From Pusillimonas sp. MFBS29 (lineage in GTDB: Bacteria; Pseudomonadota; Gammaproteobacteria; Burkholderiales; Burkholderiaceae_B): a stretch of DNA of 64,000 nt. The notes beneath the pieces were generated by a model that had not been told where the DNA came from, searched no databases, and saw only the letters and a program-made list of their open reading frames with translations. The DNA lies in assembly GCF_020687695.1 (NCBI RefSeq), contig NZ_JAJEWL010000004.1:248001-312000 (forward strand), in the 5' to 3' direction. Shown piece by piece: positions 54,998 through 63,533 of the stretch. How positions within the stretch are numbered: the first letter of the stretch is position 1; each line of letters begins with the position of its first letter. The position numbers were made by a program, and so were the translations under genes.

Positions 54998-57274
54998 TTA
55001 GGTAGCACACGCCTCAGGCCAACTGTCTTTGGAGTTGTAATTAACAACCGCCGGGACCGCCAGCTTGGTTCCTAGAGCCTCTATCACTTGCATAATGTTC
55101 AAGTAAATATCTTCACGAATTTCGACAAAATCTGAATAGTCGTTGGACAAGACATAGGCGGCAATGGCGATATCAAGCGAGTGTGCGCCAAAACCTTCAA
55201 ACCTTACCGTTACGGAATCGTTCGCCACTTTGGGGTGGGCAAGCAAAAGCGCGCGAAGTTCGCTCAGCAAATGGCGCAATTGTTCCGGAGATGTCTCGTA
55301 GCGCAGATTCAGCGTGGTGATCAAAAACATGTGATCACGCTTGGCGTAGTTCTCGATCTGCATGTTCGAGAACTCGCTGTTCGGAATGGTTAACAAGGTA
55401 TGAGCCTGTGTGCGGATACGAGTCGACCGCATGCCAATGAATTCTACCGTGCCAGACTTGTCACCGAACTGGCAATAGTCTCCAACCGCGATGGGCTTGT
55501 CAAAATACAAGGTAATGCCTGATATGAAGTTTTGCAATGTTGATTGAGCAGCAAGCGCCACAGCCAAGCCGCCAAGCCCCAGACCAGCCAACACGCTTTG
55601 GTACGGAACCTGCAAGACGTCGGCCAACATCAACATGGCAAATACCACAACCGCCACGCGAATAATGCCCGCTACGAAAGACAACGGCGTAATGTGGCTG
55701 CTATGGATGGCATTTGTGGCTTTAAGGTGGCCCACAACCATGCCCACCCCAAGCAACACCAACATCATGGAAGAAAGTATGGCACAGGTCCAGCTAACGG
55801 CAACAAGCACGACCTGCACCAAATCCGGAAAACCCAGAACACGATCCGCAACACGCAACGCCAGCCCGATGGCAAGAAAACGGAATGACCATAGAAACAG
55901 CCATCGTGTAAAGAAACGCTGCCCTGATGCTTGTGAAAAATGGCGTAACACCAAAGCCTGAAACAGCATATTCAGCACCCGGCCCAATGCCAAGGCCATA
56001 ACAAGCGCTGCCAAAAGGCCCAGCCATTGCCAGACTTCCATAGGCCCAACTTTCTCGACTAAGCCTCGGTTGATATGGCTGACGAAATCACGCGCTTTAA
56101 AATACAAGCTCTCTTGCGAGGGCTTTAAATACAAGACTTGGCTAGGAGGAAAATTATCCAATGCCGCATAAACGGCACGGATCGTCTCCAGCGTTTCCGG
56201 CGTGAACTGCCAGACAACGCCGTCTTCGGTTATGACCGGTCCGATCTCTATACGGCCGAACGGATGCTCAAAGTGCAGATAAGGCGACGTGCGCGCCGGG
56301 TCATCCGAAATCTCTTGCCATGTCAAAGGGCCAATACGCTGCAGCGACCGGTTAACGTAGCGTGCCAGCTTGGGGCCTTCATATTCCTTCGCCAGCGCCG
56401 ACAAACCAGACATGTTCAATGTTGACATGGCCTGTTCCATCGAGTCTCCTGCCTCGGAAAACGAGTGAACAAGCGTGCGCATGGTGTCTCGGGGTGACTG
56501 CAGGCCTGCCCTGGGCCCATGTACCTGCGGGCGTGCTTTAGAAAGGGCGTGCGCGGTGGCTTTGAGCTCGTGCATGGGCGGCGGCGCCAGCAACCATTGA
56601 CCTTCTTTTTTAACCATGCGCAAGACAAAGGCAACGTCGGTTCCGGCCTGCCCCAACGTTACCGAAATTTCTGATCCTGCAGGACGGTTCAACGACGTCC
56701 ACACCGGAAAAGTAAGCCCATTCAATACCGAAAGCAGCGTTTGTGTATATTCCAGCTTGCTGACCCCGACATTCTCTTGCTCAGCAAAATCAATAAACAG
56801 CGAAGCCTCGCTTTGAAGCTCCATCCTGCCCGGGCCCACCGCGTTCATAATCGACAAAAAATGGTAAACGCTTTGGGCAGGTATGGATCGGTCCAGTTGC
56901 TCGCCAAGGAATTGGTTATCGGCCAGTACCCTGATGCCTGTCATCCATTCGCCTGTGCCAAACCGGGCAGTGAACGTTCTAGTGTCGGTGGACATGACCG
57001 CAACAAACGTACCTTGGCGGCCACCTTCTTTCCAGACGCCTCTAAGCTCACGCCCGATGATCGTCCCCTGGATCGTACCGCCATAAAGCTTATATCCGCC
57101 CGTTACCTGATCACCATCTTGTACCAACGATACTCGTGCGCCCCGATGCTTCCAGGTGGCATCCCAGTCACCCGTCCAGTCAATCTGCTGGGCATACGCG
57201 AAAGGCGCCACTATGCCCAATATAACGACCAGGAAAGCGCTAAGAAGCCCCCCACGAATGCTAGTGTTTTTCAT
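54998..57274 (-). CDS. MscS family mechanosensitive channel with long periplasmic N-terminus
   Basis: This 758-aa protein is much longer than E. coli MscS (286 aa). A signal peptide (GGLLSAFLVVILGIVAPFAYA) is followed by a beta-rich domain of about 85 residues (IDWTGDWDATW...GVWKEGGRQG), a largely periplasmic region to about 430, four or five membrane helices and the MscS pore and beta domain (GLGLGGLAVALAAQSTLQNFISGITLYFDKPIAVGD, IGMRSTRIRTQAHTLLTIPN). It may gate ion flux; the sensor role of the N-terminus is unknown. Its start (57274) overlaps the amidohydrolase stop by 14 bp. Confidence 0.87.
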   Translation of the reverse strand: MKNTSIRGGLLSAFLVVILGIVAPFAYAQQIDWTGDWDATWKHRGARVSLVQDGDQVTGGYKLYGGTIQGTIIGRELRGVWKEGGRQGTFVAVMSTDTRTFTARFGTGEWMTGIRVLADNQFLGEQLDRSIPAQSVYHFLSIMNAVGPGRMELQSEASLFIDFAEQENVGVSKLEYTQTLLSVLNGLTFPVWTSLNRPAGSEISVTLGQAGTDVAFVLRMVKKEGQWLLAPPPMHELKATAHALSKARPQVHGPRAGLQSPRDTMRTLVHSFSEAGDSMEQAMSTLNMSGLSALAKEYEGPKLARYVNRSLQRIGPLTWQEISDDPARTSPYLHFEHPFGRIEIGPVITEDGVVWQFTPETLETIRAVYAALDNFPPSQVLYLKPSQESLYFKARDFVSHINRGLVEKVGPMEVWQWLGLLAALVMALALGRVLNMLFQALVLRHFSQASGQRFFTRWLFLWSFRFLAIGLALRVADRVLGFPDLVQVVLVAVSWTCAILSSMMLVLLGVGMVVGHLKATNAIHSSHITPLSFVAGIIRVAVVVFAMLMLADVLQVPYQSVLAGLGLGGLAVALAAQSTLQNFISGITLYFDKPIAVGDYCQFGDKSGTVEFIGMRSTRIRTQAHTLLTIPNSEFSNMQIENYAKRDHMFLITTLNLRYETSPEQLRHLLSELRALLLAHPKVANDSVTVRFEGFGAHSLDIAIAAYVLSNDYSDFVEIREDIYLNIMQVIEALGTKLAVPAVVNYNSKDSWPEACAT

Positions 57275-59147
57275 GGGTCTGTCGCAACTCAAGGCCTTCG
57301 AGTATTGCCGCCATCAACAACTCGGGTCCATGGCTGTGGCCGGCAACCCCACGCTCTTCATTGCTGTGCTGCCAGTGGTTCAGCATGCGCGCAAACACGT
57401 CGCCTGCTGCAGCGGATGCAGGTGCGGCATTGTCGCCATCATTGTGGCGATAAATCGATTTACCCTTTTTGACCGTTTCTACCACGACCACTTGATGTAG
57501 TAGCTCTGGATCAATTGCTGTGGGATCTTGCGACAGAATAACGAAATCAGCGAGTTTGCCCCGCACTAAAGAGCCTTTACTGTCTTCTTCGTAATGCTGA
57601 TAGGCCGGCCAAATAGTCATGGCCTTAAGCGCCGTCATGGCATCGACTCGTTGGTCAGGCCCCAGAATGTCTCCCGAACGCGTGCGGCGCGTAACCGTAG
57701 CCGAAAGCACCCGCATCGAGTCAGGGAACGCAACAGGCGCGTCGTGGTGAGTGGAAAACATCATGCCCCTTTCACGCACCCAGCCTGTAGGCGAGATATT
57801 GTCAGCGTTCTTTGGGCCAACCGTGCGGTCACGATGCCAGTCGCCCCAGTAAAAAGTGTGCATGGGAAACAGCGAAGGAAAAATATCGAGCTCATCCAGA
57901 GCCACAACTTGATCCTTACGAAGAAACTGACCATGAATAAGCACAGCACGGCGATCCTTGACCGGATGCTTGGCCTCGGCTGTTTTGACAGCGGCCAGCA
58001 ATAAGTCGGAGGCCGCCTCACCGTTGGCATGGGTAATAATCTGCACATCGTTGGCGAACGCCCAGTCGATCGCATCGAAAGTCTGTTCGGCACTGACGGC
58101 CGAGTAACCATGATAATCGGCCCGATAGCCCTCGGGCGGGTTGTAGTACGGTCGGTCACGGTACGCAGTAAACCCCTGCGGCGAACCATCTATGGTCAGT
58201 TTCGCCCCGCCCACCCGGAAGCCATCCGTGTAGTCCTGGCTAGCGTTAGCCGCCACAAAATCCCGGTTTTCCATGACGTCGACATACGCAACCACATCAA
58301 TGGGAATACGGCCGGCTGAGGCCGCACTCTGCATGAAAGGCACGATAAAAGATGTTGCGCGGCCTTCTTGTCCTGTGGTGTACCCATATTGGCTCAGCAG
58401 CCTTGTTCCCTGCTCGAATAGGACTTGTGCCTGCTCTGCCGTCATCTTGCCGAACTGTTTACCCAGGGAGGCAAAAAAAGCCGCCTCTTCCAGTATGCCG
58501 TTTGGCTCTTGTGAGTTGGCTTCACGGCGGATAACTCCGCCCTCTGGGTCTTGAGTGTCGGCGGTAATCCCCGCTGATTCAAGCGCTTTGGAATTCATGA
58601 CACCGATATGACCCGACTGGTGAATAATGAGCACCGGCAGCTCTTTGGATACCGCGTCCAGGTCTTTACGTGTGGGATGCCTTTGCTCGGCCAGTTGTGC
58701 GTCATCGTAACCGAAGCCCAGAATCATCCCGATGGAATTTCGGGTACTGGCATGCTCTGTGGACCACGCCGCAAGCATGTCTTGCAGGCTTTTTATATCG
58801 TTGACCTTACCATCGGGAGGCGATAGCAGATTGGCGGAAATCGCCTGAAGGCCAATCATGAAAGCGTGGCCATGCGCATCGACAAATCCCGGCAGCAAGG
58901 TCCGCCCTGCAAGGTCGTGCGTAATCGTTTCCGCGCCCTTGTATTGCTCAATCTCTTCACTGGTACCGGCGGCAATGATCTTCCCGCCTTTGGTAGCCAC
59001 TGCCTCCACACGCGGCTGGCTGTCATCCATGGTAAGGATCGGCCCCCCCTCCCATATCTGGTCGGCGAGTTCAACGGCAAGTACTGGTTGCAACACTAGC
59101 AAAGAGCCCAGCAAGGGTATCAGTCTGCACATTTTTGGAATAGCCAT
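57261..59147 (-). CDS. Exported amidohydrolase family 3 protein (YtcJ-like)
   Basis: This 628-aa protein has a Sec signal peptide (RLIPLLGSLLVLQPVLAVELA) and the amidohydrolase pattern GRTLLPGFVDAHGHAFM with the metal-binding HGH, HQSGHIGVMNSKALE, GVIRREANSQEPNGILEEA, KLTIDGSPQGFTAYRDRPY and the late THHDAPVAFPDSM. Family members deformylate or deamidate varied compounds (NfdA-like). It is preceded by AAGGAG. The C-terminus, from about 580, is an added His/Ala-rich stretch. The overlapping MscS-family gene forms a two-gene unit. Confidence 0.88.
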   Translation of the reverse strand: MAIPKMCRLIPLLGSLLVLQPVLAVELADQIWEGGPILTMDDSQPRVEAVATKGGKIIAAGTSEEIEQYKGAETITHDLAGRTLLPGFVDAHGHAFMIGLQAISANLLSPPDGKVNDIKSLQDMLAAWSTEHASTRNSIGMILGFGYDDAQLAEQRHPTRKDLDAVSKELPVLIIHQSGHIGVMNSKALESAGITADTQDPEGGVIRREANSQEPNGILEEAAFFASLGKQFGKMTAEQAQVLFEQGTRLLSQYGYTTGQEGRATSFIVPFMQSAASAGRIPIDVVAYVDVMENRDFVAANASQDYTDGFRVGGAKLTIDGSPQGFTAYRDRPYYNPPEGYRADYHGYSAVSAEQTFDAIDWAFANDVQIITHANGEAASDLLLAAVKTAEAKHPVKDRRAVLIHGQFLRKDQVVALDELDIFPSLFPMHTFYWGDWHRDRTVGPKNADNISPTGWVRERGMMFSTHHDAPVAFPDSMRVLSATVTRRTRSGDILGPDQRVDAMTALKAMTIWPAYQHYEEDSKGSLVRGKLADFVILSQDPTAIDPELLHQVVVVETVKKGKSIYRHNDGDNAAPASAAAGDVFARMLNHWQHSNEERGVAGHSHGPELLMAAILEGLELRQTHEKH

Positions 59148-59190
59148 CAGCTTTCATCTCCTTTCTTTTGAAGAAATTAGTTACAGACTG

Positions 59191-59208
59191 GGTGTTTGAT
59201 CGAACACC
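59191..59208. promoter_or_regulatory. Candidate operator upstream of the exported amidohydrolase
   Basis: The palindrome GGTGTT-tgatcg-AACACC starts 44 bp before the amidohydrolase start codon. A GntR- or similar regulator site is possible; none is adjacent. Confidence 0.35.
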
Positions 59209-59301
59209 GTTGCCATAGTCTAAACGATGCGGCACGACGCCAACCGGCGTGAACGTTAAAATCGTGTCGCTCGTGCTGAAGCGGTACACCATCTGGTCAA
59301 A

Positions 59302-59337
59302 CAAAAGAGGGCTGGGTAGGCTACCCAGCCCTCTTTA
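59302..59337 (-). terminator. Intrinsic terminator of the organic-acid operon
   Basis: A perfect 14-bp hairpin (59306-59319 pairs with 59321-59334) is followed on the minus strand by TTTTGTTT. It lies 54 bp after the Bug receptor gene and separates the two transcription units; it also has a short T-run on the plus strand. Confidence 0.85.
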
Positions 59338-59390
59338 CCTGGAGCTCACCGGGCACATGGCCTGATGTCGCCCGGCCGGCCGATGGAGTT

Positions 59391-60359
59391 TTATTCCACC
59401 TTAATGTTGTTGGTCTTGGCAACGTCGGCCCAGCGCGCTTTCTCGCTCTTGACGAACTCTGCGAACTCTTCAGGCGAGTTTCCTACAGGCTCCAGCCCCA
59501 GACCAGAAAGGCGCTCGTGAACATCCGGACGCTCCAGCGCACCCTGCACGATTTGGGCCAGCTTATCTACAGCCTCGGCGGGCGTGCCTTGCGGCACAAA
59601 GAACCCGTTCCACTCGTAAACGGTGAAATCCTCTACACCCGACTCGATCATGGTGGGGGTGTCTTTCAGCTCATCCATACGCTCTTTCGACGTTACAGCC
59701 AGCGCACGCAGTTTTCCTTGCGTTACATACGACAGACCCGAAGCCGCATTGGCAAAGTAGGCATCCACGTGGCCACCCATAACGTCCACAATGGCGGGCG
59801 CTCCGCCCTTATAGGGTATGTGGGTCACTTCGATGCCGGTATCTATTTTCAGCAGCTCGCCTGCCATTTGAGCCAGGCTTCCAGGACCATACGAGGCGTA
59901 GGTCAGCGTATCGGGCTTTGCTTTGGCAGCCGACACATAGTCATCCAGTGTCTTGTAGGGTGAATCGGTCGACACCACCAGGATGTTGGGAACAATGCCG
60001 GCCAACGTCACCGGAATGAAATCCTTGTCTGCATCATAAGGAAGCGTGCGCAACACAGCGTTGATCGCAAAAGAGGACGCATCGTACAACACGGTGTAGC
60101 CGTCCGGCTTAGCCCGTGACACGACACCTGCACCAATAGAGCCACTGGCGCCAGGCCGGTTGTCGATCACGACCGTTTGGCCGCTAACCGCTTCCATACC
60201 CTGAGCAATAATACGGGCCGCATTGTCAGCGCCACCGCCTGCCGAGTAGGGCACAACCAAGGTGATGGTCTGTTCTGGATAATCGGCGGCGTATGACGCG
60301 GAGGCCGCGAACGCAAAGCTGACTGCAATACCGGTAAGCGTGAATCGATTGAGTTTCAT
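59391..60359 (-). CDS. Tripartite tricarboxylate receptor family protein (Bug)
   Basis: This 322-aa periplasmic binding protein has a Sec leader (RFTLTGIAVSFAFAASASYA) and the Bug motifs ITLVVPYSAGGGADNAARIIAQGMEAV, VIDNRPGASGSIGAGVVSRAKPDGYTVLY, YASYGPGSLAQMAGELLK and AVTSKERMDELKDTPTMIESG. It ends a four-gene operon and has no TctAB partner here; many Bug proteins are orphans that bind catabolic substrates. The start at 60359 is after GGAGCTC. Confidence 0.93.
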   Translation of the reverse strand: MKLNRFTLTGIAVSFAFAASASYAADYPEQTITLVVPYSAGGGADNAARIIAQGMEAVSGQTVVIDNRPGASGSIGAGVVSRAKPDGYTVLYDASSFAINAVLRTLPYDADKDFIPVTLAGIVPNILVVSTDSPYKTLDDYVSAAKAKPDTLTYASYGPGSLAQMAGELLKIDTGIEVTHIPYKGGAPAIVDVMGGHVDAYFANAASGLSYVTQGKLRALAVTSKERMDELKDTPTMIESGVEDFTVYEWNGFFVPQGTPAEAVDKLAQIVQGALERPDVHERLSGLGLEPVGNSPEEFAEFVKSEKARWADVAKTNNIKVE

Positions 60360-60405
60360 GGGAGAGCTCCTTTTATATTTCGTTGTTGCAGCAAGGGGAT
60401 TACAA

Positions 60406-61290
60406 CTAAGGGTTGAATTGATAAAGATGCGCGGGGTTATCAACCAGCACGCGCTGTTGCAGGGAGTCATCGTTGCACCAATCGGCAAGAAGCTCCAAAA
60501 GCTGTGTGTCGTCCGGTTTATGCAGGGGTTCGGTCACGTGCGGCCAATCTGAACCCCACACCGCCCTGTCGGGCGCAACGGACAACCATTTTCGGGCCAA
60601 TGCAATGGTGTCGTGATAACCACCCTTTGCACCAGCCACAGAATCAAGATAGGGGCCGCTTAACTTAACCCACGCACGTCCGGACTCCAGCAAGGTCCTG
60701 ACGACAGGAAAAGCCGGGTGAGAAAACGAGTCGGACAAGGGCAATCTGGCGAGGTGATCAAATACCAGCTGCACAGGCAGACGCTTGAGCAAGGCTGCTT
60801 GCTGCGCTATTTGGTCTGCCGTCCAATGCAGTTGCAGATGCCAGCCGAAAGGCGCCACTTTATTGGCCAGACGCTCTACATCATTGAAGTCACCTGCGCC
60901 GGCATTGGGCGCATGCAGGCTCAGGCGCACACCGCGAATACCACCGTCGTGCAGCGCCTGTAGTGCCGCTTCGTCAATATCGGCAGCGACAACGGCTATG
61001 CCGCGTGTTTGCTCAATACCCAAGGCACTGATTGCGTACAGTGTGGCAGCGTTATCCGTACCATATACGCGCGGCTGCACAACAACAGCGCGCGTCGTGC
61101 CCAGCAACGCCTGCAGCTTTTTATATGAAGCCACCGTTGCGCCATTAACCATGCCATCCTGTGCCCGAAACGATGGCTCGTAGATATGTATGTGCGCATC
61201 ACACGCGCCAGCAGGCACGGCGAGACGAGGACGCCGATACGCGGTGGAATTCGGTATTGAAATGCCATCGGTCGGGCGAACTTCGCTCAT
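60406..61290 (-). CDS. TIM-barrel amidohydrolase (amidohydrolase 2 family)
   Basis: This 294-aa metal-dependent hydrolase resembles 2-pyrone-4,6-dicarboxylate lactonase (LigI) and galactarolactone isomerase relatives. The metal motif is GACDAHIHIYEP, followed by VVVQPRVYGTDNAATL, GIRGVRLSLHAPNAG, HLQLHWTADQ, VFDHLARLPLSD and the terminal-Asp segment VWGSDWPHVT. A lactone-opening reaction is the likeliest role. It starts at 61290, overlapping the CoA-transferase stop by four bases. Confidence 0.85.
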   Translation of the reverse strand: MSEVRPTDGISIPNSTAYRRPRLAVPAGACDAHIHIYEPSFRAQDGMVNGATVASYKKLQALLGTTRAVVVQPRVYGTDNAATLYAISALGIEQTRGIAVVAADIDEAALQALHDGGIRGVRLSLHAPNAGAGDFNDVERLANKVAPFGWHLQLHWTADQIAQQAALLKRLPVQLVFDHLARLPLSDSFSHPAFPVVRTLLESGRAWVKLSGPYLDSVAGAKGGYHDTIALARKWLSVAPDRAVWGSDWPHVTEPLHKPDDTQLLELLADWCNDDSLQQRVLVDNPAHLYQFNP

Positions 61291-62492
61291 TCAACACTCC
61301 CTGGCTTCAAGCGCTCAACCTCGGCAGCGATAAGCTCCCCGTGCTGATTCAAGGTCGGCGCAGCGAAGGGCTCTGGTCCAGGCGTTCTGCTGAATTTGAC
61401 TGCGCGCTTCAAGCCGCGATACTTACCCACCTCTGGGTGGTCGTAGACCGCAATCATGTCTTCGGCCTGCACCTGCGGGAAGCTGAACATGTCTTCCACT
61501 GCCCGCGCTGCAGCGCAAGGCACCTCTTCGCCAAATAGCGTCTCCCATTCAAGCGCGCTGCGCATCTGCAGCGCGGCATGCAAACGGGGAATGATTTCCT
61601 CATGGTGCGCGGCACGCTTGCGCACCGTGTCATAACGATCATTGGACAGCAAGTCCGTCAATCCGGCCTTTTCGCATAATGCCGCCCAGAATCGTGGTGT
61701 ATTGGCGGAGATGTACAGCCAACCGTCTTTGGTGGGATGAATGCCGGTAACGCCGCCCGAGCGCATATCACGCCACACTTCTTTGGGTTCGGAATCAGCC
61801 CACACCAGCCGCGCAGATTGCATGGCCAGCGCCGAGCGCAGCAGCGAAACCCCTACATATTGCCCTTGGCCACTATGCTCGCGTTCGTAAAGCGCCGAGG
61901 ACACCGCACCGAAAAGCAATGCCGCCGCATAGTAATCGACCACGGAACCGTACAGAATCTCTGGTGGCCCGCCATCCTTGCCCTGCAGTGTGCACATACC
62001 GCTAAGCGTTTGCAGGACTTGATCGTAGCCTGCCTTACCCTTAAGCGGCCCGGTTTCACCGTATCCTGTGACCGCACAATAGATGAGGCGCGGATTCAGT
62101 GCAGCAAGCTTGACATAGTCGATACCCAAACGCTCGGGCACACCTGGCCGGAAGTTGTGCACAAACACATCCGCAGTCTCGACGAGGGTGATCAAGCGAG
62201 CTTGGTCTTCAGGGTTTTTCAAATCGAGCACCGCACCGATCTTGCTGCGGTTGACGCCCAGAAAGGCCCGGCTTTCAGCTTGCAGTGTCGACGGATACTT
62301 GCGTAGATTGTCGCCGACAGGCGGTTCTATCTTGATCACCTCGGCCCCCATGTCCGCAAGCAAAGAGCAACCATAGGGCCCGGCAATGTATGCGCTCAGG
62401 TCCAGCACACGTATCCCGCTCAGGGGCCCGGCTGCACCGCTACGCGGCGGAAAGGGGCTGGGCTGGCCGCGTGGACTGTGAGTATTCGACAT
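61287..62492 (-). CDS. CaiB/BaiF family CoA-transferase
   Basis: This 401-aa class III CoA-transferase has the family opening PLSGIRVLDLSAYIAGPYGCSLLADMGAEVIKIEPPVGD, followed by NRSKIGAVLDLKNPEDQARL, DVFVHNFRPGVPERLGIDY and GYGETGPLKGKAGYDQ, in which the loop Asp is the usual catalytic residue, and VGVSLLRSALAMQSA. It would activate an organic acid as a CoA thioester for the lyase upstream. Start at 62492 is by homology; a longer frame reaches 62612. Confidence 0.92.
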   Translation of the reverse strand: MSNTHSPRGQPSPFPPRSGAAGPLSGIRVLDLSAYIAGPYGCSLLADMGAEVIKIEPPVGDNLRKYPSTLQAESRAFLGVNRSKIGAVLDLKNPEDQARLITLVETADVFVHNFRPGVPERLGIDYVKLAALNPRLIYCAVTGYGETGPLKGKAGYDQVLQTLSGMCTLQGKDGGPPEILYGSVVDYYAAALLFGAVSSALYEREHSGQGQYVGVSLLRSALAMQSARLVWADSEPKEVWRDMRSGGVTGIHPTKDGWLYISANTPRFWAALCEKAGLTDLLSNDRYDTVRKRAAHHEEIIPRLHAALQMRSALEWETLFGEEVPCAAARAVEDMFSFPQVQAEDMIAVYDHPEVGKYRGLKRAVKFSRTPGPEPFAAPTLNQHGELIAAEVERLKPGSVE

Positions 62493-62527
62493 GTCTTGGT
62501 TCTCTCTCGTTGGGACGGGCTTCGCTG

Positions 62528-63394
62528 TCATGGGGTTGGCCGTGCCGTATCCAGAATTGCCTTGGCGCGCTGAACAAAGGGGGCATCTATCATCTTGCCA
62601 TCCACGACACACACGCCCTGCCCTTGCGCACGGGCGTGATTAGCTGCATCAACGACGCGCTGCGCAAATTCAATCTCTTCGGCAGTAGGCATAAATGCAA
62701 GATTCGCCAAGGCTATCTGACTGGGATGTATGCAGCTCTTTCCGATAAAACCCATGCGTCGAGCCAGCGCAGCCTCGTCACGAAATCCTTCCGTATCTTT
62801 AATGTTGGCGAACGCCCCATCGATGGCATAGACGCCGGCTTCGGCGGCCGCCAGACGCGTCTGGAACAGCACTTGTTCGAGCGCACTGCGTTCATGCCGT
62901 GCAATGCCCGCAGGCTCGAACAGATCAGCCAAACCCAACTGCAGGCCGCGCACACGCGCATCCGCCGCCGCAAGATCAGCGGCAAGACGCAAGGCACGCG
63001 GCGTTTCAATATTCAACAACAAACCTGTCGTTTGCGACAGCGCGTGCCGCGCCTCCAGCCTGCTCATCTCATGGGAAACCTCGCGGACCTGGTCGGCCGA
63101 GTCTGGCTTGGGCAAGTTGATCAGGTCCACACCTGAACGCACACAAGCAGCAAGATCATCCTGATGCTCGATGGTATCGCACGCATTGATGCGAACAATC
63201 ACAACTTTCCCATTCCGCAGCGTGGCGTCGTCATCCATGCGATCCAGCCAGCCAACAATGTTTTGCCTGGCCTGGGCTTTCTGTTCGGCGCTCACCGAAT
63301 CTTCAAGATCCAGCGAAATGGCATCGGCCGGCCCGGCAAACGCTTTGGCAAACAAGTCTGGCCGTGAGCCCGGGACGAATAATTTACTGCGCAT
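62528..63394 (-). CDS. CitE-like CoA ester lyase (HpcH/HpaI family)
   Basis: This 288-aa TIM-barrel enzyme is of the citrate lyase beta-subunit/malyl-CoA lyase type: RSKLFVPGSRPDLFAKAFAGPADAISLDLEDSV at the N-terminus, VIVRINACDT, LLLNIETPRALRLAADL with the metal Glu, GLQLGLADLFEPAG with the metal Asp, and the C-terminal MGFIGKSCIHPSQI. It would split a citramalyl-, malyl- or similar CoA ester. It is the first gene of the operon, divergent from the LysR regulator. Confidence 0.92.
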   Translation of the reverse strand: MRSKLFVPGSRPDLFAKAFAGPADAISLDLEDSVSAEQKAQARQNIVGWLDRMDDDATLRNGKVVIVRINACDTIEHQDDLAACVRSGVDLINLPKPDSADQVREVSHEMSRLEARHALSQTTGLLLNIETPRALRLAADLAAADARVRGLQLGLADLFEPAGIARHERSALEQVLFQTRLAAAEAGVYAIDGAFANIKDTEGFRDEAALARRMGFIGKSCIHPSQIALANLAFMPTAEEIEFAQRVVDAANHARAQGQGVCVVDGKMIDAPFVQRAKAILDTARPTP

Positions 63395-63478
63395 GGTGTG
63401 TGTCCATCGTCTTGTGATAGATAAATCAGTCTAGGGGCATAAGAAGCAAAAAACCAGCAGGTTTGATAGCTTTTATAA

Positions 63479-63493
63479 TTAAGTAAAACTTAA
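63479..63493. promoter_or_regulatory. LysR-type operator (T-N11-A)
   Basis: TTAAGT-aaa-ACTTAA is a perfect palindrome containing the LysR T-N11-A signature (63480-63492). It lies between the divergent LysR gene and the CitE/CoA-transferase operon, 41 bp before the LysR start, as expected for autoregulation plus operon control. Confidence 0.65.
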
Positions 63494-63533
63494 CTTTAAG
63501 CGCGGGCAGCGATTGCCTGAAAGGCGTATTTCA

